A DNA stretch of 41,512 nt, from the NCBI GenBank assembly GCA_023453025.1, contig JAEXUD010000017.1, positions 1 through 41,512 on the forward strand, read 5' to 3'. Under the pieces are notes generated by a model, which was not told the DNA's origin, did not search any database, and saw only the letters and a list, made by a program, of their open reading frames with translations. This DNA comes from Bacillota bacterium (GTDB lineage Bacteria > Bacillota > Clostridia > Tissierellales > Sedimentibacteraceae). The number at the start of each line of letters is the position of its first letter. Position 1 is the first letter of the stretch. Positions 23,320 to 32,584 of the stretch are shown piece by piece. Made by a program: the position numbers and the translations under genes.

Positions 23320-23640
23320 TTAATCGTTGTTAAATAATATATCCGCTCCAACTGCTCTTTCGACAGCCTTCTTGATATTTTCTATTCCTATATTGCGTGT
23401 TCCGCTCATGCCTGGTATAGGAATTATCGCTGGCAGACGCTTTTCATTATATTCGTAAATAGTGTCCCTGATTTCATCGTAGAAGTTTTCTGTTATATAA
23501 ATAATAGCATAATCTTCATTTGCAATTTGCTGCAGCTTGGCTTTAGCATCATCCTTGGTAGTGCAACCAAATACATTAAGTCCAACTGCCTTAAATCCAA
23601 GTACACTTTGTTTATCACCGATAATACCTATTTTATACAT
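23320..23640 (-). CDS. ntpG: V-type ATP synthase subunit F (central stalk)
   Basis: 106-residue small subunit that binds subunit D in the rotor. The start MYKIGIIGDKQSVLGFKAVGLNVF is diagnostic (GDxxSVxGFKxxGL), and the YAIIYITENFYDEI segment follows. In Enterococcus naming this is NtpG. Its ATG overlaps the ntpC stop by 8 bases, and ntpA starts 37 bases later. Confidence 0.94.
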   Translation of the reverse strand: MYKIGIIGDKQSVLGFKAVGLNVFGCTTKDDAKAKLQQIANEDYAIIYITENFYDEIRDTIYEYNEKRLPAIIPIPGMSGTRNIGIENIKKAVERAVGADILFNND

Positions 23641-24640
23641 AAGTTTCTCTCAACCTCTCTCTTATTAATTCAGGCGAGATATCTGCAAGCTTACCTGCCA
23701 ATATAATCCTTGCAATTTTTATCTCGTTGTCCTTTGCTATTAAGTATGCAGCAAGTGGATCAATCCCAAAAGATACAAACTTTGCATCTTTTATGAATTG
23801 AATTAATTTATTGTCAAGAAGTTTCTCCAACACTGCAAATAAACCATTTTCCTCCAAATACTCTGTTCCTTCAAGAAGAGCTTCCTTAAATCCATATCCG
23901 GAAATCTGTTCTGCAAATTTTTCAAACGAATCATTATAATTGCTTATAAAAGTTTGCTCATTTATATTTCCGCCCTTAATAAAAACCTTATTGAAAAAAT
24001 CCCAAGATTTATCCATCCTCTTTAATCTTACATATGTTTTTATATTGATTGTATCTATGAGCATCCTTACATAATCAACAATAAATTTACTTTCTGTCTT
24101 TTCTGCCGATTTCAGCATTTCATCATAACAATACTTATCCAATATAATATCTATGATTTGTGGATCATTTAACTTTGGAAAGGCATCTATAATTTCATTT
24201 AAAGCCTTACTCATATTTTCAGTTAATGGTAAAAAGTCCCTTTCATTAATTGAATTTTTCAGAGTTTTAATATCTATTGTTCCTGTATCTACTAATAATT
24301 CTGTCGCATCAATTCCCAAATATTCTGCTTTCATGAGAACCTTTAGATTATGATAGTCATATGGATACAAGAACATTTTAAAATAACTGAGCTCCGGTGC
24401 AATTGTCATTATAAAGTCATAGGATTTTTTATGTTCTTCCGATAAAATTGTTTCAAATTCATCTGCCTTAACGGATTCGCTTCCATACCCGTAATTGCAT
24501 TCTTCCAATACTCTTATTGCATCCTCAGTAGTTTTTGCATCTATCATTCTTTCTGCCTTATCGTGTGATAACATGTATTTCTCAACACTTCGTACTCTTG
24601 CAACAGAAAAAATATAATCAGTACCTGTTAATTTTGCCAA
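23633..24640 (-). CDS. ntpC: V-type ATP synthase subunit C (rotor-membrane ring connector)
   Basis: 335-residue helical subunit C/AC39-type d subunit, which joins the central stalk to the K ring. It begins TGTDYIFSVARVRSVEKYML and ends with the conserved DPLAAYLIAKDNEIKIARIILAGKLADIS region. The start codon is TTG, with AAAGGAGGAAAG before it; no ATG gives a better fit. It overlaps ntpG by 8 bases. Confidence 0.93.
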   Translation of the reverse strand: MAKLTGTDYIFSVARVRSVEKYMLSHDKAERMIDAKTTEDAIRVLEECNYGYGSESVKADEFETILSEEHKKSYDFIMTIAPELSYFKMFLYPYDYHNLKVLMKAEYLGIDATELLVDTGTIDIKTLKNSINERDFLPLTENMSKALNEIIDAFPKLNDPQIIDIILDKYCYDEMLKSAEKTESKFIVDYVRMLIDTINIKTYVRLKRMDKSWDFFNKVFIKGGNINEQTFISNYNDSFEKFAEQISGYGFKEALLEGTEYLEENGLFAVLEKLLDNKLIQFIKDAKFVSFGIDPLAAYLIAKDNEIKIARIILAGKLADISPELIRERLRETYV

Positions 24641-24664
24641 AGTCTTTCCTCCTTTCAGCTGGAA

Positions 24665-25246
24665 TTAATCGAAAAGGGCATTAGCAACATCATTTGTTAG
24701 TTCGTCTTTTATGGAGTTCAATAATGTTTCAAATGTACTGTTAATTTCTATATCTCCATTTTTTAATACAAAGCCTCCAATTGAATTTATTGTTTTTTCA
24801 CTCAATTCAATTCTTTGTCCGTTTAATTTTTCATTAACCAGTTTTACTAACTTATCGCCAATTCTTTCCTTATCTTTTGCATTTAAGATAATTGTCCCAC
24901 TGCAATTTGGAATATTTATAATCTGTTCTGCCAAATAGCTTATATATTTATCCTCAGGCATATCTTTAAGTTTATTGAGAGCAGCACTAAATCCGTCTTT
25001 TATTCCTTGCTGTTTTGTGCTTAATATCATCTTTCTTCTTTGAAGCTCTGCAGTAGAAATCATTCTGTTTTTTACAATTTCAGCATCAATTTTTAGCTTT
25101 TGTTCTTCGTTGTTTAATATTTCCTCAGCCAGTTTATTAGCTTCTTCGATTATCTGGATGCTTGTATTTTCTGCATCCTTTATTAAAACCTCAGCAGCGC
25201 TGTTTGCTTCATTTAAAATATTCTGAGTTATATTCTCAATGCCCAC
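24665..25246 (-). CDS. ntpE: V-type ATP synthase subunit E (peripheral stalk)
   Basis: 193-residue subunit E. The amino half (~5-95) is a long Ala/Glu/Lys-rich helix that pairs with subunit H, and the carboxyl half is a small alpha-beta domain with GGFVLKNGDIEINSTFETLLNSIKDEL, the conserved element that binds the head. Spaced 24 bases before ntpC and 39 after ntpK. Confidence 0.9.
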   Translation of the reverse strand: MGIENITQNILNEANSAAEVLIKDAENTSIQIIEEANKLAEEILNNEEQKLKIDAEIVKNRMISTAELQRRKMILSTKQQGIKDGFSAALNKLKDMPEDKYISYLAEQIINIPNCSGTIILNAKDKERIGDKLVKLVNEKLNGQRIELSEKTINSIGGFVLKNGDIEINSTFETLLNSIKDELTNDVANALFD

Positions 25247-25285
25247 CTATATCACATCCTTATTATATTTTTAATACTCATTTTA

Positions 25286-25768
25286 TTATAAAGCTATACC
25301 GTTAATTATTAGGAATGATACAAGTAGAGCCAATACTGCATATGTTTCAACCATAGCTGCATAAACCATTGCCTTTGCAATTTGTTCAGGTTTTTTAGAA
25401 ATCAGCATGATACCGGAAGCACATACTTTACCTTGATGAATAGCAGAAATGATACCTACTAAACCGATTGGTATAGCACCTGCGAAAAAGTATCCGCCTT
25501 GAGCCACTGTTAAGGCAACCATATTTCCGCCTAAAAACCCAATTTTATTTAAAATGATGAAAGCTATCAAAAGACCATAAATGCCTTGAGTTCCCGGTAA
25601 TGCCTGTAAAATAAGAGTTGAACCGAATTTTTTAGGATCCTCTGCCATAACTCCGGATGCTGCTGAACCGGCATATCCTATACCAATTGCACTACCACAT
25701 CCTGCAAGTGCTGCTATTGCCGCTCCCAAAATTGCTAAAAAGCTACCTGTTGAAAAAAGTTGTTCCAT
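25286..25768 (-). CDS. ntpK: V-type ATP synthase subunit K (membrane rotor ring), probably Na+-binding
   Basis: 160-residue duplicated proteolipid with four membrane helices. The ion site of Enterococcus hirae NtpK is built from Leu61, Thr64, Gln65, Gln110 and Glu139; the matching residues here are L57, T60, Q61 (LPGTQG), Q112 (HQGKV) and E141 (VETYA). Only the second hairpin carries the carboxylate, as in other 16-kDa K proteins. The full ligand set argues for Na+ rather than H+, though some H+ enzymes keep similar motifs. The ATG has an AGGAGGT site. Direction (ATP-driven pump or synthase) cannot be read from sequence. Confidence 0.95.
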   Translation of the reverse strand: MEQLFSTGSFLAILGAAIAALAGCGSAIGIGYAGSAASGVMAEDPKKFGSTLILQALPGTQGIYGLLIAFIILNKIGFLGGNMVALTVAQGGYFFAGAIPIGLVGIISAIHQGKVCASGIMLISKKPEQIAKAMVYAAMVETYAVLALLVSFLIINGIAL

Positions 25769-25793
25769 TTAAATTTACCTCCTAGGTTATTGT

Positions 25794-27767
25794 TTATTTT
25801 GTTATTTTTATATATTTTGTTTTTTTCGTAAATGGGTTGAAAGGATCTCCCCCGCCTTCGTAGAATTTGCCGAAGAACTCAACATATTGCAATCTTGCTG
25901 CGTGTACAAATGTACCTAATGAGTTTATTGCAATATTAAATGTGTGTCCAATCAATAAAACTACTACTAACAGTATTGATGCAAGAATTCCGGTTCCGCC
26001 CAATGAACCTAATACACTTATTACAGAAGAAATTACTCCTGTAGCAAGTCCTAAGGCTAATAGTCTTGAATACGACAACACATCGCTTAAATAGCTTGTA
26101 ATATTATATAAACTCAATACGCCGCTCATAAGCTTGGAAATCAGGCCTTCCTTTTCTCTTCCCTGAGTTAATACCAACCCTATTCCAAATGCAATAGTCA
26201 TCCACTTACCAACTGCACCAGACCCTGTGATTATAGTATTTCCAAATAACCATAGGGCAATACCGATTATAAATCCATACCAAAACCCTATATCAAACAA
26301 TGCATCCATGGGATGTCCGTCTCTTATAAGCATATAAGCCTTAACACCCATTCCTACAAAGAGATGTACCACGCCAAATAATAAAGAGAAAATTAATAGC
26401 GTCATAGGCTCGATTATTGGATTAATCCATATAGGTTGTATTACAAAGTCAGTATTGAACATAACCCTCGCAATTGTTGTAAGTGCATCTCCAAAGTAGC
26501 TTCCAAACATTACACCCCAAAAGATTGTTGACAAACCACAGTAGAAAAACATTTTCATCATTTTTTTCAAGGTACCTTCAACATCGAATTTCTTAAGTAT
26601 GATGAAACATGCGGCTGATATTATCAATCCATATCCGACATCAGCAAGCATTAAGCCGAAAAACATGAAATAAAATGGTGCCATTATGTTTGTAGGATCT
26701 ATATTTGTAGAAGAAGGCAGACTGTAAAGCTCTGTAATTGCTTCAAATGGTTGAGAGAAAGAATTGTTGTTTAATAAAATCGGATACTGTTCGCCATCTT
26801 CAGGTTCATTTATTTCATACCAACAGCTGTATTTTTTTAATACTTGTACCAGCTGTTTTTTGCTTACATCCGGAATCCATCCGTCAATATAAAATGTAGT
26901 ATCTGTTTTAAGCATATTGCTTAATATTTTATTTTTATCCTTTTCTATTGCCAGATAATCATAGTAAACTTGTATTTTTTCTTTATAAGGAATATATTCG
27001 GAAATATTTTTTTCTATAATTTCCTTCTCTTCTGTTATTTCCTTTAATCTTTTTTCGTACAAAACAATGTTTTCTGATGTTGTTCCTGTTAAATCCTTAA
27101 ACTCGACATTATTAAATCCGAATTGTTTTAATACCTCATATACATCATCTTTTTCCTTGGTCAAACAAATAACTGAAATATAATGTTGTTCTTTATCGCT
27201 TGTTAATACATTTATAAAACATTTATCAGTTTTTTGTTCCAGATCATTTTTCAGTTTTCCAATATCACTTACATTTGGTACAACGCCAATAAATATACTT
27301 GTATATTTTGTTTCATGATATTCAAGTGGCAATTCATATTTCAACCAGGGTTTTAAACTTAAAATTGAAGCTTCTAATTTGTTTTGTTCAGAACATAGGT
27401 CGTTATATGATTTACTTAGTTCAACCACCTTTGATACATTACCTTCAACACCATCAATATTGTTGATTAATTCATCGAATTCCTTTGATGAGATTGATTT
27501 TCTTGTATTAAATAATGGCTTTTTGCTGTCATCATAATTTTCAAGAGTAATAAGAACGTCATTTATTTTTGAAATTTTAGCATCATAGTTAAATACCTCA
27601 TCTTCATTGCCATCCTTTTTTACATAGGATATCCATTCAGGATCTGAAAGCTTTGAATCCTGGGAATTTATTTCAACAACTCCTAAATCCATTATTTCTT
27701 TAATAATAGATGATTTGTGATTATTTAACCCGATGATGCTTACTTTGCTCATTTTAACTATTGACAC
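25794..27767 (-). CDS. ntpI: V-type ATP synthase subunit I (membrane stator)
   Basis: 657-residue subunit I/a. The first ~340 residues are a soluble, coiled-coil-rich arm; the rest has about seven membrane helices, including MAPFYFMFFGLMLADVGYGL and, near the carboxyl end, ARLQYVEFFGKFYEGGGDPF, which contains the family's essential arginine. The start is probably the GTG at 27767 (MSIVKMSKV fits the family), overlapping ntpH by 14 bases; the ATG at 27752 is the alternative. It provides the ion half-channels beside the K ring. Confidence 0.95.
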   Translation of the reverse strand: MSIVKMSKVSIIGLNNHKSSIIKEIMDLGVVEINSQDSKLSDPEWISYVKKDGNEDEVFNYDAKISKINDVLITLENYDDSKKPLFNTRKSISSKEFDELINNIDGVEGNVSKVVELSKSYNDLCSEQNKLEASILSLKPWLKYELPLEYHETKYTSIFIGVVPNVSDIGKLKNDLEQKTDKCFINVLTSDKEQHYISVICLTKEKDDVYEVLKQFGFNNVEFKDLTGTTSENIVLYEKRLKEITEEKEIIEKNISEYIPYKEKIQVYYDYLAIEKDKNKILSNMLKTDTTFYIDGWIPDVSKKQLVQVLKKYSCWYEINEPEDGEQYPILLNNNSFSQPFEAITELYSLPSSTNIDPTNIMAPFYFMFFGLMLADVGYGLIISAACFIILKKFDVEGTLKKMMKMFFYCGLSTIFWGVMFGSYFGDALTTIARVMFNTDFVIQPIWINPIIEPMTLLIFSLLFGVVHLFVGMGVKAYMLIRDGHPMDALFDIGFWYGFIIGIALWLFGNTIITGSGAVGKWMTIAFGIGLVLTQGREKEGLISKLMSGVLSLYNITSYLSDVLSYSRLLALGLATGVISSVISVLGSLGGTGILASILLVVVLLIGHTFNIAINSLGTFVHAARLQYVEFFGKFYEGGGDPFNPFTKKTKYIKITK

Positions 27768-28080
27768 CGGTCTTCACTATCCTTTCCAGTATTATCGAAG
27801 CTGCTTTATCCATATTATTGCTTGCTTTTTCTAATAGTTGTTCACATTCCTGGGCTGCATTGTTTATTATTTCATCATATAAAAGCTGAGCATCGGATTT
27901 AGCTGATTTAAGAACTCTGGAGCTGTTTGACTCAGCCTTTTTATGTGCTTCGTCCAAAATTTGTGCACGCTTTGCATTAGCGTTGGTAATAATCTGTTTA
28001 GATTTATAGCTTGCTTCTTTTTTTATTGACTCAGCCTTTTCTTCCGTCTCTTTTATTACTTTTATAATTTCTATAGACAC
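27754..28080 (-). CDS. V-type ATP synthase subunit H (peripheral stalk, NtpF-like)
   Basis: 108-residue, almost entirely helical and highly charged protein, rich in Ala, Glu, Lys and Ser. That composition, its size and its place as first gene before ntpI fit the G/H peripheral-stalk subunit that pairs with E (NtpF in Enterococcus). The start is GTG, preceded by AGGTGG. Assignment is by position and composition more than by a sequence motif. Confidence 0.82.
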   Translation of the reverse strand: MSIEIIKVIKETEEKAESIKKEASYKSKQIITNANAKRAQILDEAHKKAESNSSRVLKSAKSDAQLLYDEIINNAAQECEQLLEKASNNMDKAASIILERIVKTGVNS

Positions 28081-28134
28081 TATACCACCACCTTTTCTTA
28101 TTTTATAAGGAAAACATATGCATTTCCTTTAATT

Positions 28135-28163
28135 ACTATAATTTATAAGATTAAAAATGTCAA
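28135..28163 (-). promoter_or_regulatory. Promoter of the V-ATPase operon
   Basis: On the minus strand TTGACA (28163-28158), 17 bases, TATAGT (28140-28135): close to perfect sigma-A consensus. It lies 55 bases upstream of the first GTG. Confidence 0.8.
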
Positions 28164-28377
28164 TAGAATAACTATTCCCATTAATTATTCAGTTATTCAT
28201 ATTTTGAGTGCATATGTGCTTGAATTCTTAATCAATAAAATATATTATAATGAATACTTTAATTCTGTTCTGTAACTTAAGTTACGGAAAACCTTTGGAT
28301 TTAAATCATACATTTACAATAAATTATAATAATTTTCTTAATAGTATAATAACAGGTTAATTTTTTATCAAGAGCGC
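28164..28377. other. AT-rich intergenic stretch with one 14-bp palindrome
   Basis: Between the V-ATPase promoter and the hxlR-type gene's terminator. GTAACTTAAGTTAC (28272-28285) is a perfect palindrome that could be a regulator site. I find no coding sequence or other convincing structure. Confidence 0.5.
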
Positions 28378-28429
28378 ACTTTTTTGTACTTTAGTATCAA
28401 AAAAGTTACTTAGTATGTTAATCCATACT
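28378..28429 (-). terminator. Hairpin pair ending the HxlR-type gene
   Basis: On the minus strand AGTATG/CATACT (28429-28412) overlaps the stop codon and is followed by AAGTAACTTTTTT. A second, A/T-only stem, ACTTTTTTG with CAAAAAAGT (28378-28386 and 28398-28406), lies just after. Either may stop transcription toward the V-ATPase promoter. Confidence 0.45.
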
Positions 28430-28825
28430 GTTAACTAATTTTGAATTTAATGTATTTTCAGATAAATTTAATTCCAGATACTCAGCACCAAAGCCGTGCA
28501 TCATCTCTAATATCGGAATTATTTTCTCGCCAAGCTCTGTTAAGCCATATTCAACCTTTGGAGGAACAACAGGGTAAACTTTCCTAAATATTAAATGATC
28601 TTCTTCCAAACTTCTTAATTGCTGAGTAAGCATTTTTTGTGAAACATCCGGAAGTCTTCTCTTAATATCATTAAATCTTAATATTTTGCCGCTTAAATAC
28701 CATAATATCAATAATTTCCTCTTTCCTGACAATAGCTGCTGAACCAATACCATGGGGCAAACCTTATATCTTATACATTTATCACTCATATAACAACTAC
28801 TGTGTCTTTCTGATTCCTTAAACAA
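28418..28825 (-). CDS. HxlR-family (winged helix) transcriptional regulator
   Basis: 135-residue HxlR regulator. The family core is seen as CPMVLVQQLLSGKRKLLILWYLS, FNDIKRRLPDVSQKMLTQQLRSLEEDHLI (recognition helix) and the wing VPPKVEYGLTELGEKI. Cysteines at 11, 17 and 23 in the amino arm resemble the redox- or electrophile-sensing cysteines of YodB/HypR-type members. The start is TTG, with GAGGTG five bases before it. It stands alone between the V-ATPase and fab operons; its target is unknown. Confidence 0.88.
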   Translation of the reverse strand: MFKESERHSSCYMSDKCIRYKVCPMVLVQQLLSGKRKLLILWYLSGKILRFNDIKRRLPDVSQKMLTQQLRSLEEDHLIFRKVYPVVPPKVEYGLTELGEKIIPILEMMHGFGAEYLELNLSENTLNSKLVNSMD

Positions 28826-29037
28826 ATTATCACCTCATTATTAATTTTTTTAAGTATCTTTTTATATACTATAATACAATTTAGCATTTATATATATTTT
28901 GTTCATATATAATATGTAATTATAGCATAAAATAAATAAAATAACAATAGTTCTATGAAAACTTTTTCACAATGCATGTTAAAATATTATCATAGTATGG
29001 TAAGAAATGCTATATAAAATTTCATAAATATAAAAAA

Positions 29038-29069
29038 AATATGTATCACATTTTAGTATGATACATATT
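29038..29069 (-). terminator. Terminator of the fab operon
   Basis: ATATGTATCA and TGATACATAT form a stem of at least 10 bp with a 10-base loop, followed on the minus strand by a run of eight T. It lies 6 bases past the fabZ stop. Confidence 0.88.
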
Positions 29070-29074
29070 AATTT

Positions 29075-29500
29075 TTAATTAACTGCAAATATTAATTCTG
29101 CTTCTGCAGCTATTTCCTCATCCACATATGCAACAGCGCTGCCTATACCAAAGCTTCCTTTTAGTTTTGTTATTTTAGTTACAAGCTTTAATGTGTCTCC
29201 CGGGCATACTTTTTTCTTGAATTTTGCTTCCTTTATGCCTCCAAAATAAACTGTCCTGCTTTTAAATTTTTCAAGAGACAATATAGCTACCGCTCCTGTC
29301 TGTGCCAACGCTTCAATAATTAAAACCCCTGGCATAACAGGATTTCCGGGGAAATGTCCTTGAAAAAAATGTTCATTAAACGTTACATTTTTTATACCTA
29401 CAGCTGATTCACCACCCTGAAGCTCAACTATTTTATCTATTAAAAGCATTGGATATCTGTGAGGAATTATTTTTTGGATATCGCTTGAATTTAAAATCAT
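29075..29500 (-). CDS. fabZ: 3-hydroxyacyl-ACP dehydratase
   Basis: 141-residue hot-dog-fold dehydratase that makes trans-2-enoyl-ACP in the elongation cycle. Catalytic His is in GHFPGNPVMPGV and the Glu in LIIEALAQTGA; the amino end has IPHRYPMLLIDKI. It is the last gene of the operon, 9 bases after fabF, and ends in a strong terminator. No FabA or FabM-like isomerase is in the window. Confidence 0.96.
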   Translation of the reverse strand: MILNSSDIQKIIPHRYPMLLIDKIVELQGGESAVGIKNVTFNEHFFQGHFPGNPVMPGVLIIEALAQTGAVAILSLEKFKSRTVYFGGIKEAKFKKKVCPGDTLKLVTKITKLKGSFGIGSAVAYVDEEIAAEAELIFAVN

Positions 29501-29509
29501 AACAACTCC

Positions 29510-30748
29510 TTACTTGCCTGTGTACTTTTTTAATACCAATGTAGCATTATGCCCGCCAAAACCGAAAGCATTTGACAATGCATAATTGTATTCTTTTTCA
29601 ATACCTTTATTAGGAACAAAGTTCAATCCTAAATCAGGGTCCGTTACCATGTGGTTAATTGTTGCAGGTATAAATGAATCCTGTAATGATTTTGCACATA
29701 CTATGGCCTCAACTGCACCTGCCGCTCCCAATAAATGTCCCGTCATTGATTTCGTTGAACTGATAAACAAATTATTTGCATATTCCTTGAATATGTTTTT
29801 AATTGCCTGTGTTTCAAATTTATCATTATACTTGGTGCTTGTTCCATGAGCATTGATATAGGATATCTCTTCCGGCTTTATTCCTGCATCTTGTATTGCC
29901 TGGAGCATAGAGCTTGATTGTCCTTCTGAGCTTGGATCCGGTGATGTCATGTGATATGCATCGCAAGTTGCCCCATATCCCACTAGTTCTGCATAAATTT
30001 TGGCACCTCTTTGAACAGCATGTTCATAATCTTCCAAAACCATTACGCCTGCGCCCTCTCCCATTACAAAGCCATTTCTTTCCTGGTCAAATGGTATTGA
30101 TGCTCTGTTTACATCTGTTGTAGTTGATAATGTAGTCAATGCAGCAAAACCTGCTATTGAGCATGGCGTTATGGCAGCCTCTGACCCCCCTGCCAGCATT
30201 ACATCACAAATTCCGTCCTGAATTCTTTTGTAAGATTCGCCTATGGCATTAGCGCCTGTTGCACATGCCGTAACTGTGGAATAGTTAATATTTTTAGCTC
30301 TATATTTTATTGCAACTAATCCTGATGCCATATTTGAAAGCATCATTGGAATAAAAAATGTTGATACCTTTCCCGGCCCCTTAGTAAGCAGTTTTTCATG
30401 CTCGGCTTCAATTGTGTGTATTCCGCCGACTGCGCTTCCAATAACACATCCAAATCTTTGGCTGTCAACCTTATCCGTATCTAAGTTTGAGTCCTTTACG
30501 GCAATATCCGCCGCAGCTATTGCAAACTGACTGTATCTGTCCATTCTTTTGGCTTCTTTTTTTTCAATATGATCAGTCGGATCAAAATCCTTGATTTCTG
30601 CTGCCAGCTTAACATTGAAATCAGTTGTATCAAATGATTCTATAGGACTGATTCCGCATTTACCCTTTTTTACATTTTCCCAAAACTCCACTCCTGTGCC
30701 TATCGGGCTGACAACACCTATTCCGGTTATTACAACTCTTCTTTTCAT
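29510..30748 (-). CDS. fabF: 3-oxoacyl-ACP synthase II
   Basis: 412-residue condensing enzyme. The active-site Cys is in TVTACATGANAIGE and the two His in NAHGTSTKYND and KSMTGHLLGAAGAVEA; GFGGHNATLVL is at the carboxyl end. It extends acyl-ACP by two carbons from malonyl-ACP. It lies 84 bases after fabG. Confidence 0.97.
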   Translation of the reverse strand: MKRRVVITGIGVVSPIGTGVEFWENVKKGKCGISPIESFDTTDFNVKLAAEIKDFDPTDHIEKKEAKRMDRYSQFAIAAADIAVKDSNLDTDKVDSQRFGCVIGSAVGGIHTIEAEHEKLLTKGPGKVSTFFIPMMLSNMASGLVAIKYRAKNINYSTVTACATGANAIGESYKRIQDGICDVMLAGGSEAAITPCSIAGFAALTTLSTTTDVNRASIPFDQERNGFVMGEGAGVMVLEDYEHAVQRGAKIYAELVGYGATCDAYHMTSPDPSSEGQSSSMLQAIQDAGIKPEEISYINAHGTSTKYNDKFETQAIKNIFKEYANNLFISSTKSMTGHLLGAAGAVEAIVCAKSLQDSFIPATINHMVTDPDLGLNFVPNKGIEKEYNYALSNAFGFGGHNATLVLKKYTGK

Positions 30749-30832
30749 AAATCCTCCAATTTGTTCGTTAATAATAAATAGTTCATCTATGTCCTTATTT
30801 CACTATTAATTATTAAATTTTTATTTATTGTT

Positions 30833-31564
30833 CTACATATAATATCCGCCATTAACTGACAATACCTGTCCGGTTATATATGACGCTTTATCTGAAATCA
30901 AAAACTCTACTGCATCCGCAACATCCCTTGGCTGTCCTAATCTTTGCAAAGGTATGTTTTTCATCATTTCTGCTTTTATATCATCAGGAATTTTATCTGT
31001 CATTTCCGTTTGAATAAACCCGGGTGCTATGGCATTTACAAGAATATTTTTCTTTCCCAGCTCTCTTGCCATTGATTTAGTCATTCCTATTACTCCTGCT
31101 TTTGAAGCAGAATAATTTACTTGTCCGGCATTGCCTGCAAGGCCCACAACTGATGATATATTAATAATTCTTCCATGCTTTTGCTTCAGCATTCTCTTTG
31201 CTATGTGCTTACAGCAATTAAAAGTTCCCTTTAAATTTGTGTCTATTACCATATCAAACTCTTCTTCGCTCATTAACGGCAGAAGATTATCCTTAGTTAT
31301 GCCCGCATTGTTTACTAAGACATCAACTGAACCAAAGTTTTCATAGGCTTCTTCCACAAGCTTTTTTGCATCCTCATAGTTTGATATATCGCATTGAACA
31401 ATCACATTTTTAGTTTCCTTGTTTGTAAAGCTGTTTATTAACTCTTCCATAGCTAAAGTATTGCTTCTGTAATTTAGAACAAGGTTGTAACCAATCTCAT
31501 TCAATCTTGAAGCTATGAATGCACCGATGCCTTTTGAAGCTCCTGTTATTATTGCAGTCTTCAT
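30833..31564 (-). CDS. fabG: 3-oxoacyl-ACP reductase
   Basis: 243-residue short-chain dehydrogenase. NADPH motif TGASKGIGAFIA, NNAG in VLVNNAGITKDN, catalytic Ser (INISSVVG), and YxxxK in VNYSASKAG; the end, ITGQVLSVNGGYYM, is typical of FabG. The setting in the fab operon supports the acyl-ACP role. Confidence 0.96.
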   Translation of the reverse strand: MKTAIITGASKGIGAFIASRLNEIGYNLVLNYRSNTLAMEELINSFTNKETKNVIVQCDISNYEDAKKLVEEAYENFGSVDVLVNNAGITKDNLLPLMSEEEFDMVIDTNLKGTFNCCKHIAKRMLKQKHGRIINISSVVGLAGNAGQVNYSASKAGVIGMTKSMARELGKKNILVNAIAPGFIQTEMTDKIPDDIKAEMMKNIPLQRLGQPRDVADAVEFLISDKASYITGQVLSVNGGYYM

Positions 31565-31642
31565 AGATCCCCTTTCCAGCTATATGCCATATAATTTATA
31601 TTTTTTCATTTCCTCAACAAATGTAACGCTTAACATTATCTG

Positions 31643-32584
31643 CTAAGCGTAAGAAATTTGTTGAAAAGCCTCTAATGCGGAAATGCTGTCTATATTTATT
31701 GACTTAACATTTTTGTCAATTTTCTTTATAAAGCTTGATAATGATTTGCCGGGTCCTATTTCCACAAATGTAGTAACGCCGTCTGCTATCATCTTTCTCA
31801 CGCATTCTTCCCATCTTACAGGATTATAAACTTGCTTTTCTAATTTATCAGCTATTACTGAATCATTATTGTAATATTCTGTGTCAACATTTGATATAAC
31901 GTTGTAAACAGGTTTCTTGAATTTAATTTTTTCCAGGTCTTCCTTTAACCTTGTACCTGCTGATTTAAGCATTGATGTATGAAAAGGCGCGCTTACCTGA
32001 AGCTTAACCGCCCTTTTAATATTAAATTCTTTAGTTTCCTGCAGGGCCTTTTCAATTGCCTCAATTTTGCCGCCGACAACTATTTGTCCGGGACAATTAA
32101 AATTTGCCGGTTCTAAAAGTCCGAATTTTTCTGTAACTACCTTACAAAAACGAATTGCATCTTCATCCGAACATCCCATAAGGGCTAACATTCCGCCTTC
32201 TCCAACAGGAACTGCGTTTTGCATATAATTTCCTCTGTTATATACAAGCTTAACTGCAGTTTCAAAATCCATGGCGTCGGCTGCTGTCAATGCTGAGTAT
32301 TCTCCAAGACTCAATCCTCCCATTACTATAGAATCTGTAAAGGCATTTTTTTTCAAAGCCTGGTAAATCGCAATACATACAGTCAATAAAGCCGGCTGTG
32401 TTATTTTAGTTATGCTCAAGTCTTCATTAGGTCCTTCAAAGCACAGTTTTGTCAAATCAAAACCAAGCGCTTCATTTGCTTTTTGAAATATTTCCTTACT
32501 TTCCTTAAAATTTTCGTAAAAGTCTTTTCCCATGCCTGCATATTGTGCACCCTGACCGGGAAAAACAAAAGCAGTCTTACTCAT
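31643..32584 (-). CDS. fabD: Malonyl-CoA:ACP transacylase
   Basis: 313-residue acyltransferase. FPGQGAQYAGMGKDFYE at the amino end, nucleophile Ser in GLSLGEYSAL, and catalytic His in APFHTSMLKSA. It loads malonyl groups on ACP. It overlaps fabK by 8 bases, and AGGAGGCAATA precedes its ATG. A small inverted repeat (ACGCTTA...TAAGCGT, 31626-31650) covers its stop codon. Confidence 0.96.
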   Translation of the reverse strand: MSKTAFVFPGQGAQYAGMGKDFYENFKESKEIFQKANEALGFDLTKLCFEGPNEDLSITKITQPALLTVCIAIYQALKKNAFTDSIVMGGLSLGEYSALTAADAMDFETAVKLVYNRGNYMQNAVPVGEGGMLALMGCSDEDAIRFCKVVTEKFGLLEPANFNCPGQIVVGGKIEAIEKALQETKEFNIKRAVKLQVSAPFHTSMLKSAGTRLKEDLEKIKFKKPVYNVISNVDTEYYNNDSVIADKLEKQVYNPVRWEECVRKMIADGVTTFVEIGPGKSLSSFIKKIDKNVKSINIDSISALEAFQQISYA

